From Chrysopilus asiliformis (taxonomy: Eukaryota; Arthropoda; Insecta; Diptera; Rhagionidae), in contig OZ035961.1 of NCBI GenBank assembly GCA_964034945.1, positions 12,348,501-12,412,500 of the forward strand: a stretch of 64,000 bases of DNA, given 5' to 3'. A program made the translations under genes and the position numbers. The notes beneath the pieces were generated by a model. It did not search any database, was not told the origin of the DNA, and worked only from the letters and a program-made list of their open reading frames with translations. Numbering within the stretch: the first letter of the stretch is position 1; each line of letters starts with the position of its first letter. Shown in pieces: positions 34,874 to 47,267 of the stretch.

Positions 34874-37800
34874 ATGAATATGGATCAAGCAAAGGTAGAA
34901 GTTCTTCAAATAAACTTGCAACATGGCAAAGCAGCAACGGCCGAACTTAACCGTTGTTTAGCCAAGGGGCACACACTTTTAGCGCTCATCCAAGAACCCT
35001 ACTATCTTAATGGAAAGGTTCGCGGTCTACCGAACAACTTAGGAACTATCATTGTAGGAACAAATACTGACAGACCCAGAGCATGCATTTGGGTCAAAAA
35101 GAATGTGGATTTCATCCCACTACCGCATCTCAGTAATAAAGATGTGGTGGCTGTGGCACTTAAGAGTTCTACTCGCGATTCGTTACCTCAGACTGTCCTT
35201 ATTTCAGCGTACTTGCCATACGATTCTATACGCCCTCCTCCTGGGGAAGAATGGGATAAAATTCTCCAATATTGCAAACTTAACAAGATGCCTTTGATAA
35301 CTGGCTGCGATTCCAATGCGCATAACATAGTGTGGAACAGCAGTAAGACAAATAACAGAGGTACTGCACTTTTAGAATTCCTCCAAAGTGAAAATTTAGA
35401 AATTTTAAATAAGGGACATGAGCCCACTTTTATTAACAGAATCAGACGAGAAATTATTGACATTACGTTTTGCTCTCCTGACATCCTTAGCAGCATTGAT
35501 GACTGGCATGTATCCAATCACATTCTTGCGTCGGATCACAGGGCAATTTCTTTCAAAATTTCTCTCAAGACTTCAAAACCCATATCATTCAGAAATCCTA
35601 GGAAAACTGATTGGGTAGCATTTGCAAATAATCTGCAACAAACCCTTGCTTCCTGGGAGCTCGGTGAACTGTCTTGCCAAAACATTGAGACAAAAAGTAA
35701 AAAGCTCGAAGAAGCAATAGTTACGGAGTTCCATAATGCATGTCCAATATCTACTAGCAGAGGGAATCACAAAACCACCTGGTGGAACATTGACCTACAA
35801 AAACTAAGACAAGCGTTACGCAAACAATTTAATAAAGCCAAAAGAGTTAACACAGCAGAACAATGGAACATTTTTAGTAATCTCCAAAGTAGCTATAAGA
35901 AATCCATAAGAAACTCCAAAAGAAATCACTGGAAAAAATTTTGCGGTGAAGTTGATAGTGTTCCTGAAGCTGCCAGAATTCACAAAATCCTGGCTAAGGA
36001 CCCCACCAACCAACCAACTACTTTCCAGACTGAGTCAGGCATTTACACGTCAAGTGATAGGGAGGCTGCTTTACACCTCCTTGATACACATTTCCCTGGA
36101 CATTATCCTTTCCGAGATAATTCCAGTTTATCTCAAATAGACACAGCTACAGCTGATTGGGCGACAGCCAACAAAATTGTTACAAGAGAAAAAATCTCAT
36201 GGGCTATAAACAGTTTCGCCCCTTTCAAATCTCCAGGCCCAGATGGTATCTATCCGGCTGCTATGCAGAAAGGAATGGATTCACTAATTTTGCCCCTTCA
36301 AGAACTCTACAAAGCCTGTATTGCAACGGGCTTTATCCCAAGTTCATGGGGCAAGGTAAGAGTAATTTTCATTCCAAAAGCTGGTAAGCAATCCTACTAT
36401 TTAGCCAAATCGTATAGGCCGATTAGTCTCATGAGTTTTCTGCTAAAAACCCTAGAAAGACTGGTGGAAGTTCATCTGCGAAGTGAGCTTCAACCAAAGT
36501 TGACTCTATATCCTATGCAGTTTGCTTATCAAAAGGGCAAATCTACTGAAGCAGCTCTTCATCAACTCGTATATCACATTGAAAGAGGTATGGCCTGTAA
36601 TGAGTTTGTCTTAAGCACCTTTATTGATATTGAGGGTGCCTTTGACAACACCTCCTTTCAAGCCATAAGAGAAGCTCTTAGATCCAAAGGTATAAATCAA
36701 ACCATAACAAGATGGATCTACAATATGCTGCGCGGCAGACAAATAAATACGAAGATTGGTGACTATGAGGCTTCTATCTCGACTGTCAAAGGCTGTCCTC
36801 AGGGTGGAGTTTTATCTCCATTATTATGGTGTCTTGTAGTAGATGAACTACTACACGCATTAAACTCTTCAGGCATTCTAACAATAGGATACGCCGATGA
36901 TATAGTGATATCTATTACAGGTAAGTTCCTCAGCACTCTTGGTGAAATTCTAGCAGAGGCCATTACGAAAGTTTCCGTGTGGTGTGACAATATAGGTCTA
37001 TCCATCAACTCTAGTAAAATCAAATCGGTACTTTTCACAAACAAACGTAAGATTGACAATTTAAAAATGCCATCTCTTAAGGGCATTCAACTAAAATTAT
37101 ACAATGAAGCCAAATTTCTAGGTGTGATCTTCGACAAAAAACTCAATTGGAAATCACATGTCTCAAACAAAGTAAATAAAGCGATATCAGCCTTTGTACA
37201 ATGCAAAAGAGCCGTATCCCGTACCTGGGGACTATCTCCGAAGATTGTACTCTGGTTATACACTGCTGTAATCAGACCAATGGTATCCTATGGTGCTATA
37301 ATCTGGTGGAAAAGAACAACTCTTTCTTCTGTCAAAAACGAACTCAATAAGCTCCAAAGACTTGCGTGTATTAGTATTACTGGTGCGATGAGATCGTGCC
37401 CAACAGCTGCATTGGAGGTTATCTTAAACTTATTACCACTGGATTTATTCATCAAGGAGCAAGCTATGCTCTGTGCCTTTAGACTCAGCATTACTGGTCA
37501 AAGGAAATCCAGCAACTGCAGCAAATCTCACATTTCTATCTGGAATGACCTAACGAATAAGATACCAGAGGCAGAAATGCCTATTGATTATCATATTGCA
37601 AAACTACACTTTGGTAAGAAATTTAAGGTGATTCTGCCAACAAGAGAGGAATGGAATCGGAACAGTCAAATGGTCCCTCTCACAAGCAACTGCTGGTTTA
37701 CTGATGGATCACTCAGAAATGAGGTGGCGGGTGCGGGTGTCTTTCATCCTAGACCCGCATACGATAATATTACTGAAACTATCCCTCTGGGGAAAAATGT

Positions 37801-38536
37801 TACTGTGTTTCAAGCTGAAATAGTAGCAATTTCCACTTGCGCAATGCTAATTTGTAACAACAATCCCATAGGCGAAGAGATCAACATATTCTCTGACAGT
37901 CAAGCGGCATTAATGGCGTTGAACTCCGTAGAGATGAAATCAAAACTTGTTGAAGAATGCTTCCTTAACCTTCAAAGGATTTCATGTAACAATACTGTAT
38001 CCCTTATATGGGTCCCAGGACACAGCAACATCCAAGGCAATGAAGAAGCAGACAAATTAGCAAGACAGGGTGCTGATATCCTACCTGTAGGACCTGCTCC
38101 TTCGCTGCTAATCTCAGTAGCAACAATCAAAGCAATGATACATATATACAGCAGACAGCAACACAAGACGAGGTGGGCTAATGAAACTGTTGGACGACAA
38201 GCTAAAAAGTTTGGCTGTGAACCTAATCCAACCACGGCCAAAAAAGTACTAGGTCTGGGGAGAACTGGTATTGGACCGCTGGTCAGCGTACTAACGGGTC
38301 ACAGTAAACTCAACTACCACCTTCACAACATCAGGCTTTCGAGCGACCCTTCTTGCAACCTATGCGACGCAGAGGAAGAAACTGCAGAACACTATCTCTG
38401 CTTGTGTCCTTTCTTCCAAAACCGCAGACTAAACACCTTTGGCAGCCGCTTCTTAAAACCACTGGACATCGGTAAGATCCCTCCGAATAAAATTTACAGC
38501 TTCATTAGTGGATCCAGAAGATTCTTGCATGCGTAA
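34874..38536 (+). CDS. Retrotransposon ORF2: endonuclease, reverse transcriptase, RNase H
   Basis: 1220 codons, ATG at 34874, 8 bp after the ORF1 stop; translation probably re-initiates. Residues 1-230 form an APE-like endonuclease: E41 in IQEPYY, D146 in GCDSNAHN and D221-H222 in SDHR. Residues about 430-760 form the reverse transcriptase: SPGPDGIYP, YRPISL, motif A FIDIEGAFD (583-591), GCPQGGVLSPLLW and the catalytic YADD (673-676). RNase H follows with D944, E982, D1008 and D1060 all present. A C-terminal zinc-knuckle-like CX2CX8HX4C (C1161, C1164, H1173, C1178) ends the protein. Every catalytic residue expected is there and there is no stop or frameshift, so the enzyme is probably functional. 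It would nick the target and prime reverse transcription in the nucleus. Confidence 0.97.
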   Translation: MNMDQAKVEVLQINLQHGKAATAELNRCLAKGHTLLALIQEPYYLNGKVRGLPNNLGTIIVGTNTDRPRACIWVKKNVDFIPLPHLSNKDVVAVALKSSTRDSLPQTVLISAYLPYDSIRPPPGEEWDKILQYCKLNKMPLITGCDSNAHNIVWNSSKTNNRGTALLEFLQSENLEILNKGHEPTFINRIRREIIDITFCSPDILSSIDDWHVSNHILASDHRAISFKISLKTSKPISFRNPRKTDWVAFANNLQQTLASWELGELSCQNIETKSKKLEEAIVTEFHNACPISTSRGNHKTTWWNIDLQKLRQALRKQFNKAKRVNTAEQWNIFSNLQSSYKKSIRNSKRNHWKKFCGEVDSVPEAARIHKILAKDPTNQPTTFQTESGIYTSSDREAALHLLDTHFPGHYPFRDNSSLSQIDTATADWATANKIVTREKISWAINSFAPFKSPGPDGIYPAAMQKGMDSLILPLQELYKACIATGFIPSSWGKVRVIFIPKAGKQSYYLAKSYRPISLMSFLLKTLERLVEVHLRSELQPKLTLYPMQFAYQKGKSTEAALHQLVYHIERGMACNEFVLSTFIDIEGAFDNTSFQAIREALRSKGINQTITRWIYNMLRGRQINTKIGDYEASISTVKGCPQGGVLSPLLWCLVVDELLHALNSSGILTIGYADDIVISITGKFLSTLGEILAEAITKVSVWCDNIGLSINSSKIKSVLFTNKRKIDNLKMPSLKGIQLKLYNEAKFLGVIFDKKLNWKSHVSNKVNKAISAFVQCKRAVSRTWGLSPKIVLWLYTAVIRPMVSYGAIIWWKRTTLSSVKNELNKLQRLACISITGAMRSCPTAALEVILNLLPLDLFIKEQAMLCAFRLSITGQRKSSNCSKSHISIWNDLTNKIPEAEMPIDYHIAKLHFGKKFKVILPTREEWNRNSQMVPLTSNCWFTDGSLRNEVAGAGVFHPRPAYDNITETIPLGKNVTVFQAEIVAISTCAMLICNNNPIGEEINIFSDSQAALMALNSVEMKSKLVEECFLNLQRISCNNTVSLIWVPGHSNIQGNEEADKLARQGADILPVGPAPSLLISVATIKAMIHIYSRQQHKTRWANETVGRQAKKFGCEPNPTTAKKVLGLGRTGIGPLVSVLTGHSKLNYHLHNIRLSSDPSCNLCDAEEETAEHYLCLCPFFQNRRLNTFGSRFLKPLDIGKIPPNKIYSFISGSRRFLHA

Positions 38537-38638
38537 GCTAGTAATAGCCAGATTTCTACAACAAAGCACAATGGACCCAACTGATGGTCTAAGTGCTTTT
38601 AGGGGCTGAGTATATCGGCTCCATTCATATTATCTATC
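38537..38638 (+). other. Retrotransposon 3' untranslated region
   Basis: 102 bp after the ORF2 stop, ending CATATTATCTATC. There is no poly(A) tail; the short TATC repeat probably marks the 3' terminus recognised by the RT. Confidence 0.75.
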
Positions 38639-38845
38639 TAACATAGAGGGAAAACTAAGTTTCAAAATCACTTTACCCCCTCCCCTTACTCCCCCACCCC
38701 TCGTGCTACTTTTCCGTATGCCTATGTTGGAACCAGAACTACCACATACACTCATGCCAAATTTCAAGTCAATCGGTTCAGCCGTTTTCGCGTGAAAGAG
38801 GAACAGACAGACAGACACCAACTCATTTTTATATATTAGTATGAT
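38639..38845 (+). repeat. Family S short interspersed repeat, 3' half (after target duplication)
   Basis: It resumes at AACATAGAGGGAAAACTAAG and continues with ACTTTACCCCCTCCCCTTAC, TATGCCTATGTTGGAACCAG, GTTCAGCCGTTTTCGCGTGA, AACAGACAGACAGACACC and a final TATATATTAGTATGAT. It is collinear with 59.49-59.70 kb. Confidence 0.88.
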
Positions 38846-40800
38846 ATGATTTTTTTTTTGTTAAATTTTGGTTATTAAATAAAATTAAGAGAAATTGTTT
38901 TTTAATCAGTTAATGTTTAGATGTTTGTCCAAATTTAGTTTAAATATCAAAAATGAAAAACATTTTTTTAATGTCGTGTCCATCCACTTGTAAGATATTA
39001 TCCGAAATTTCAGCTCAATCAGTCAAATTTTTTTCAAGTAAATTAGTTTGTGTTAAATTCTGATTTAAAATTTTATTAAAATTTCGTCAAAATAATTTTT
39101 GGATTGAAAAGTATGCAAGGATTTTTTACCGTTTACTTTTTTTAAAAGATACATAATTGTTTTCACGATTTTCTAATAACCAATGTGCGACAATGGTTTA
39201 ATCTTTTCCCATCTACATATACTCGTAATATAAATACACTACAAAAAAAGCACAACCTTGTCACTAAACACTCTATAAATAAATATTTTTTTTAAATTTG
39301 CAAAATAAAGAGATTTGGTAAATTACCCATTGGAAAACACATCAAAAATGTTGCCCCAATTTTGTCGTATAGAAAATTTTCACTCCATAGTATATTGCAG
39401 ACTATTACGGGGCATAACACAACAAATGGCGTAAAAAGCCCAATTTTAATTGAAAATTCTTTGGCTCGAAGAATGTTTTCATTTGCTACAAGATTTTTCA
39501 TAGGCCACGACCATGGCCTGAATTTCACAAAATGGGCACTTAAAACCCATTCCGCATTTCGTTCGTTGGTTTGGTTTGGTTTGGTTCGTTTCACTCAAGC
39601 AGCCAATCTTCCGGTTCGATTTCCATAACAGAAAAAAAAAACGCATATTTGTTAGAAAAATTAGAAATGCAAAATTTCACCAAGACGAAAAATATTCCCA
39701 CCACTTGACTTGGTTCGATCCCATTCTAAACATTCGCGCAATTCAAATATAACCCCATCTACATATTTTAATTTTTTTTTTTGTGTTTTTCCATCTTGGT
39801 ACTATTTCTACATATTTTTGCCCCCGTTTTTTTCCACCTCAAAAGGAATTTTTCCTCTTCAGCTATCAATTTACCATTCAAGCGACATTCCCAAAGACAA
39901 AGAATATACCTAAATAGGCATCCCCAAACCATTCGCTTTGATTTGCCACCCTTAGAACTTGTGTACAGTCGATTGAAAAATTGAAAGATGGCAGAATGAC
40001 AGACCAAATGGCACTCAGTTCAGTTCTTAGGACTTATTCCGAAGTAGAATGAAATTTGCCAGAATATAAAACAACAAAATTTCACTTCCAACTCATCCCC
40101 ATTCACCGTAATCTCCTTTCCAGCCCTATACGATACAACGAAATATCAATAAATCAGTTTATACAATGTTATTTTTTGTGCGAAAAGGCAGTTCGTCCTT
40201 TTTGTTGTTGTGAACGAATTCTATACTTTTGCCACAATCTGTCAAAATATGTTTTCATTTCAAACGAGTTGAAGGAAATTTTCCTTCCATTGGAATCATT
40301 CCAGTGGAGATCGACTTATTTCACCACCACATAAACAGTTTTTGCCAATTCTTTTACTTTCCGCATACGGAAAATACGAAAAGAACATGAAAGTAGGTCT
40401 TTTTGTCACATACGGCTACGTTCTGCAGCGAAGGAAGTTGGATCGAGTGACTCAAGCGTTACGAATAAATTCCAGTACATGAAAAATAATCTCAGATTTT
40501 TTGGACCAAGGATTTAACACTTGAATGGTCCTAAGATGGAAACTCGTTTTTATTTCGACACATACACGATAAACGTAAGGGCAGAATCAAATGTTGACAT
40601 GGCTCGGGAATGAAGAATTCAGAAGGCAATAAAGAAAATTTAAAAATTAACGTAAATTTTCACATTAACATTAAATTAACAAAAAATCTTACTCCTTTCC
40701 CTTCAAATTTTCCTTTTTTCACTCGCAATTTTACGTCCAATCGTAAACAATAGTAAAAATTATCTAGGGTGCTATTCCCAGGTGTAATCAAAAAAAAACT
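38846..40800. other. No gene recognised
   Basis: AT-rich intergenic DNA. A short (TTTGG)n tract is present near 39570. The frames on both strands are short and without motifs. Confidence 0.45.
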
Positions 40801-41420
40801 TTGATTTGTTTGATTACATGAAAAAAATATCTGACGTGAACAGCACATGACTTTCTTATACAAATCTACGTTCTTTATTTTACAAAATCTAGAAAATTTT
40901 AATATCTTTAATCTTTTTTAATTGCTTTTTCCCAAAAACCGCTAGTTTGCAAGAAATATTTTTCAATGAAAATATCTCAATGACGGTAAAAGATAACGAT
41001 AAGAGACAAAATTGTCCTTGTAATTAATTCATCTTATACATAAAACTAACAAAAAACCCGTATTTTTCGAGATATTCGCAAAAAAAACTAATAATTTTGA
41101 AATAACGGTAAACATGGACGTGAAAAATGTAGGAAAATTTATTGTCTCCAACTTCCGCTATCCATAAAACTACTCGAAAACGCGCAGTTTCGGAGTAAAT
41201 CGCAAAAAACGAAATTGCGATTTTTGAGATTTCTAAAAATCCAAAAACCATTTTGGTTGGTTCTGGGTAACGGATTTCCACGAAAAATAGGATCTGATCG
41301 CCCCATTTCAGGACCAAAAATCAGGACCATAAATGCCTGTAAAATTTCATGACTCTAGCTCCAATCGAGTAGTTTTCGAGAAATGTTTTTTAAGCAAAAT
41401 TAAGAGGTCGAATTTTTCTT
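40801..41420 (-). repeat. Repeat family 3 (AAGTCATGTGCTGTTC end), reverse copy
   Basis: On the minus strand, TATAAGAAAGTCATGTGCTG at 40860-40841 matches 59302-59321 and 63139-63158. The flanking 'ttatcgagatattt'-type text extends the similarity for roughly 240 bp. The further part (to about 41.4 kb) has TCGAGTAGTTTTCGAGAAAT style sequence; its membership in the family is less sure. Confidence 0.65.
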
Positions 41421-42775
41421 GATACAATACTAAGAAAAAACGGTTTTTGATTTTATCAGATTTGTAAAAAAATCGTCTTCTCTGTAAGTTTTTAACTTAT
41501 TTGCTTTCAATAGATCTGACTCGAAAATCACTCGCCCGATTGGTCAGAAATTTTAGTTTATGTCTTCTGAAGGTTGAAACAATCATCAGGTTCGTATTGA
41601 GATTAAAAATAGACTGCCGCTGCTACTGCTAACATTTGATTCTAGCCTTAAACACTTTTTTCCCAAATTGCCTTACTCACTACGATTCAACTTGTTTCGC
41701 CATTTTCCCAAGATTTTCGAACAAAAGAAAATAAACAAACACTCTTTGCCCCATATTTCAGACTGAGTGAAAAAATTTCCCTCATATTTCCCACTGCCAC
41801 AATCGAATTTACACCATCAAGGACAAGGCCAATAAAACAGCATTGCGGTCCAATTTCACTGTCTATGCCGAACTTTTTTTGCCCTAATTTTTTCCCTTTC
41901 AATTCTTGTCCTAGGACGCAGTTATCTAAACAAGAGAAAAAAATCTTTGAGTACATGAACAAGAAAAAAAAAACTTTTTGCGGAAAATAAAAGATTCGTC
42001 CATTTTTCTTAACTCTGTACTTTCTTTTTAAATTTTTTATTATATTACTCACTTTTTTTCTTTAGGCTTCCTCTCCACACCAGATTAACTGGCGTATTTT
42101 GTTGGCCTACTTATATTTTGGTGCTAGAATCTTTTTTTCCCCTAATATGCTTGGGTTTTTCCTATTTAAAAAAACTTTCAAAACGTGCGTACAAGAAATA
42201 TGGAAATGAACTTTGGCCATTCTGTGGAAAGTTCTCACAATAATTTTACACACTGCTGTGAAATTCTAGCTACAGCTTAGAATTTTAAAAAATATCTCAA
42301 TTTATAACTTTTTCCGTTCTCTTCACACCGCTGGAAACCCGTATTTGTGAAACCAAGGGCAACAAAAGCCGCTGAGTCAAAATAAATGTCGCATTTTTTT
42401 TCCTTTTTCTTTGCTTTTGGAAAGGATGGAAATTTAATCAAAATGATACCGGGGAAAGTCGTAAAGTTGAGAAGAATTATGACTCCCTAGAAAAAAAGGA
42501 AATAAATACATAGCGGCAAAATATTTACTCCCTTCATATTTTAATAGTGTTTTTTTCTTTGTCTATCGCTCAAATGAGCTTTCGTGCATGAAAAATAAAA
42601 ATAAATGCTGGGAAATTACAATTTAAGCCCATTTGTGAGCCTCATTTTTCAATAAAGTTAGGGGAAATAACAAGTCTTGCTTAAGCTGGATAACATTTTT
42701 TTTGTTTTTATGGATAAGTGGATTTTGGATAGATAGGCGTCACCATTTTCTTTTGTACGGATATTCTCAGTTCTT
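41421..42775. other. No gene recognised
   Basis: AT-rich. The minus-strand frame at 41687-42052 is rich in Lys, Phe and Ile and has no recognisable domain. Confidence 0.45.
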
Positions 42776-43011
42776 AAGCGAGGGCATACACGGAGCAACT
42801 TTCGGTCATCAGCATGCCGCAACTTCACCAAATTGTAGGAAAGAAACGAGTGCGGCAAGAGGAGAAAAGTCGCCACTCGCTAGCACCGAGAACCACACAC
42901 ACATGAGCGATCGCTTGTTGTACACTAAAAAGTGAAGAAGCGTGTACGTCGGAAAGGCATTTTGAGGACCAAAAGTTGCCGCGACGAGAAGAAGCGTGTG
43001 CCTTCGCACTA
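42776..43011. mobile_element. MITE-like inverted-repeat block, GC-richer than surroundings
   Basis: The left end GCGAGGGCATACAC...GGAGCAACTTTCGGTC (42779-42807) pairs with the right end GACCAAAAGTTGCC...GTGTGCCTTCGC (42966-43008), with a gap of several bases in one arm. No exact target duplication was found. The interior is non-coding as far as I can see. Confidence 0.5.
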
Positions 43012-45530
43012 AAGTGTTTGTCTTAAAGATCTACTAAATTTTAATGTAAATAAATTTTATGGGAAAACGCAAAACTCTTACGGTCGAACGAAAGTTATAA
43101 GGAGAAAATCCTTCAAATCACCTCAATATGATTCTTTTCATTGACACCTCTTATTAAATCAATAAAATGCAAAAAGGACATTAAAAAATTCATTCGGCAT
43201 TCCAATGATATGATTTCTGTCATCCATTACGAAGCACTTCATTTTATTTTCTTGGTTATTTTCTTGAAAAAGTCAGTTATCTATTACCAAAAGTGATTCT
43301 TAAATAACATTTACTATGGGCTTGAAGTCATATCTGGCTTACCTCAAGATTGTCAAGGATTTTATGTTACTTATGGTTATAACCGAAAAAGCCACCAAAA
43401 ACGCCATGTTAATATTCATGAGACGAGCCTATCTAGCAAAAGGCGTTAGAATTTTTAGTGATGGTGCGAGATGCTAAAATATCTATAAGAGTATAACGCC
43501 TTTGAGATACGGATACGGACTAACTCCCTAGGGCTATACTACAGAAAATGTCCTTGTTGGCACTTATTAAAATTATGTAAAGAGGTATTTGGTGCGTGAG
43601 GCACATAACTTTTATGCTTTTACCACTTTTAAAGTATTTTCGTTGCTTTTTCATGCCCACTTTTTTCTTACCTAAATGTCTATGATTATAAGTCGCTATT
43701 CCTTTATTATAAAGATTTTACATTATTTTATTAATACTTCTAGTTCACTTTGCCGGAATTTATTGAAATTTTAACCAAATTATAATTATAGTCAATTTTC
43801 ACAAGACTAAACGATTAACCTTTTATAGTTAATGAAATCTTTTAATTTTGAAATTGTCGTCCACCATGAAAGAATTATTTTAATGATTTTGTTCAAGTGG
43901 AAACACCAGATAAAAAGCGCAAATTTTTAATATCATGCAAATGGGCCCACATAAAAACCATGTCTATATAGTTTATATACTTCTTAGCAGAATTTTCCTG
44001 GAAAACATGTCTCAGTGTCATTTAGGATTTTATTATTTTCTACCTACTATTGCTGATGAATGTCCCTTGAACAAATGTTAGGCTCATAATTCAAAATACC
44101 CGCCAGTGTGGCAAAATTCTCCCATAAAAATATTTATTTCTATTGATTGTATTGGTTCTATTCTTGAGCCGATTTAGTCTCCTTTTTGCCATTCAATGAT
44201 GCGCTGTAGTAATTGATATCTCCCAGTCGAAGTATGTCCAACTTCTCATTAATCCAGTGAAATTCTCATTTCTCCTTTGAATCCAAGTAATTGAAAATTT
44301 ACGACTACCGCTAAACAGCAAGGATTTTGATTTCCGTGACGCGGTGCGATGTAATTGAAGAACTTCTTCCTGTGATGCCCGTGATTTCATTCAGCTAAGC
44401 CACTTCGCATCTGCGATGAATGAATGAATATTGTAAATACGTATCTTAAGAAAAATACAATAAATTTATGTCTTTTTCTTTTTTGGATCGTCTTGCCCTG
44501 GGAATAATGTTCCTTTTCAGATTTTCCTTAGTCTCGCCACAATGGTGGTTGCGAGGGATGGTAGTTGGTGCTAAAAGATATGAATTTAGTATAAAATTTG
44601 GGGAATCACAACATCTTCTTGCCACTTAACAAACAAAGACGAAGAAAATTATTTCTCACATCTGGGCTCGGGACTTTTAGCTGGATGTGATGGTGATGTT
44701 GATTCTGATGCTGTGTCTGTATTAAAAAGGACTACTAGCAGCTGTAATTGACAGCTTCGTATATCCTGAGCTGTCAGTCCTACGCACGAAATATCGTTCG
44801 TACCCACTGGCATCCAAAGCAAAGAGCCTTATGATTGCCAAATAATCCTTAGGGAATATAAGAGTCTCCTCATTACCTTATACGAATATTAAAGAGTATA
44901 TTCCAACTATGCTTTTATTCCTATTGATTTTTTTCTTCTCTTATATTACAATTTTTTATTGTTAATATCATTTTCTTCGAACGAACACCCCAATTTAGAT
45001 TGCCTGCGAATTCGTTCTTTATTCTTATTATTCTTATACAACATAAGAGTGTATAAGACAGAAGGCGGATGCTATTATGGAAATATTCTCCCTCAAATTT
45101 CCTGAAAATCCACTTTTTTCATCATTTTTTTTTAATTAGGAGAGAGTGGTTTATTAACAAAATTTATTCAGGAATGGACAAGATATTGCCATAATTCAAA
45201 ATAGCCTAATTTAATTGGTGACATCCGTTGAATATAAGAGGTAAAATCAATGTAATCAATTTGTATTGTGGTCGTCAATATTTTTTTGGGGGAAGTCTAA
45301 TCAATTCAATTATATGATAATTTTAATTTGGTTGAATATTTTAGCGTCACCGGGAAATTTTGTGATTTCTTGTCAGGAAAAATTTACATAGCTTTATGTT
45401 CAATTCTTTTTACCTGATTTCATGTTTAAATTTGTAATCATTTGTGACTTCTTTTTAAACAGTCATATATTTTTAACTCTTCAATAGCTCAAGAATATAT
45501 TAATTTCTTAATCAAACATTTAAAAAGGAG
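43012..45530. other. No gene recognised
   Basis: Intergenic. No RNA gene, inverted-repeat element or credible exon was identified. Confidence 0.45.
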
Positions 45531-45655
45531 TCTGCGGTAGATTAGTGTATAATATTGAGTACAAAAAATCACAAAAGATCATGAGAAGAAAAGAGAAAGG
45601 GAGGAGGCATTGTAAAAAGGTGACACTTAGCATGACATATTTTACGGACAACCCC
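45531..45655 (+). repeat. Dispersed repeat with TCTGCGGTAG start
   Basis: It shares GTCTGCGGTAG, TACAAAAAATC.C.AAA, a GGAGGAG-like purine block and TATTTT(A/C)(C/T)(G)GAC(A/G)ACCC with 47268-47392 in the same order over about 125 bp. Confidence 0.55.
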
Positions 45656-47126
45656 TAAGACCCTTTATGCCGAATCACGGCTCTAGATGGTAGATGGTGG
45701 TGGTTGGACCTTTGAATTTTTACGGATTGTGATGGCCACAAAACATTAATGTCATAGGTTGTTCCAAAGTTTTATTGTTCATGGAGAAAAAAACCTCAAC
45801 GGATTCAATAAAAACTCCTTGAAATCTTATTTGGAGGAAATTTCGTATTTTTAAAAGTTTATAACGCTATTAATTTTGAAATTTAAAGAGGTTGAAAAGA
45901 AAAACTGATAAAAAATGATTGAAAAAAAATATTACAAAAAAAAACACAATTAAAATAAAAAATTATGTGGGTTGTTTATTGCTTAAAAAACGGTAACCCT
46001 TCAACAATTTATTCAAAACAAATCGTGCCTGCTTATAAATAGTCTCAAGAACAGAAAAAAAACCATTGGGAATTCCTTTCCACTAGGATTTCCTAATCCT
46101 AAAATAACAAAAAGAAAAATGAAATTTCCATCTTTTCGCAATGCTCGTCACCTTAACAATAAACACAAATAGAACTCAACCCAAATTATAGATATTTTCA
46201 TATATCTTTGCCATTTTTCTCTTATTCCATTTAAAGTTGCTCCCGAATTCGTGAACACTGAGTGGGGTTTCGGGGGTACTCACACAAAAGCTTTTAGGAA
46301 AATCTCTGAATTGAATACAAATAACCGCTCTTCCCGTTTCCCAATATTTTCCCGTATATTAGCATTCACCTTGGGAGAAGTTTCAATTGTCACATTTTCT
46401 ATCGTTCGAACACAAAAAATCTCTTACCCCAAAATTGTCCACTCCTTTTTCCTACCTAAATTTAAGCCAGGAAAACGAATGGTTTTGGTGCGATTTGCCA
46501 TTCACGGTACCGTAAAGAATTCCGAGTTTATTTTAATTGAATGTGAACCGTCTTCTTATTTCTTTCTCCAATCCAGATCCTAATTTGTCGCGATAAAATA
46601 AAGGACGAAAAAGCCCGACACACCAAAAGATATCCTCACATCAGATACGCACCGAAGCCATTTTTTTTGTTGTCCTTTTTTCATCGAGATTTTAAAATTT
46701 TTTAGGGTCATAAAAAACAAAGCAGAGTGTAACAAATAAAAAAAATCAAATGGAAAAACCATGGAGACTGGTAGGATAGCCTGGTAGGAAAAAAGGGTCA
46801 TGTAGATAAAAAAGATTAAATTTCTTGTGCATAATACTAAAGCGAATTCCATTTTATGAGTCATTAGAGAGAACACTGAGGTGGAAATATCAAACGTGCA
46901 CATTTTTTTCCGCTTTCATGATGGGACTCCATCCGGATGATCAGCGAAAGCGAATATTAACCTGCAATAAATAAAACGTATTTCAATTTGATTACCAGTT
47001 CGATAAGTTGTTGAATTTAATAAAGTAAAATTTAAATAGAGTGAATTTAACGGCGGCAATAGCTTAAACCTACAAAAACAGAACTTTCGAAAGTTCTCTG
47101 GTAGGATTTTTGATATAGGGCAGGTA

Positions 47127-47157
47127 TAGGGCTACATTTTATAGGGCTACATTTTGT
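47127..47157 (+). repeat. Two-unit short tandem repeat
   Basis: ATAGGGCTACATTTT occurs twice in tandem. Confidence 0.85.
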
Positions 47158-47267
47158 CCATTTCTCGTCGTAGATACACGTGGACTACATTAACAATTCT
47201 ACTATAAATTATAAAACAAATATCAATAAAGCCCGTAAAATACCTTACACTTTTAGTGGAGAGAAGG

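Larger units (their letters stand above)
33023..38638 (+). mobile_element. Complete non-LTR retrotransposon (LOA/I-type), 5616 bp
   Basis: The 13-mer TAACATAGAGGGA lies at 33010-33022 and again at 38639-38651, giving exact borders. Inside are a 241-bp 5' leader, two long intact ORFs 8 bp apart, and a 102-bp 3' tail ending in a TATCTATC repeat rather than poly(A). Endonuclease, reverse transcriptase and RNase H in one ORF2, with a C-terminal CCHC, fit the I/LOA/R1 group. LOA is my preferred clade from the ORF order and RNase H, but a phylogeny is needed. Intact ORFs and a perfect duplication indicate a recent and possibly still active insertion. Confidence 0.95.

Noticed and set aside
41687..42052. 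121-codon minus-strand frame
   Set aside because: Lys/Phe-rich translation of A/T-rich DNA, with no motif, homology or exon signals.
42776..43011. GC-richer block as a coding exon
   Set aside because: Stops in all frames at short intervals; the inverted ends explain the block better.
46251..46583. 110-codon + strand frame
   Set aside because: Fairly balanced composition, but no recognisable domain, no flanking exons and no support from neighbours.
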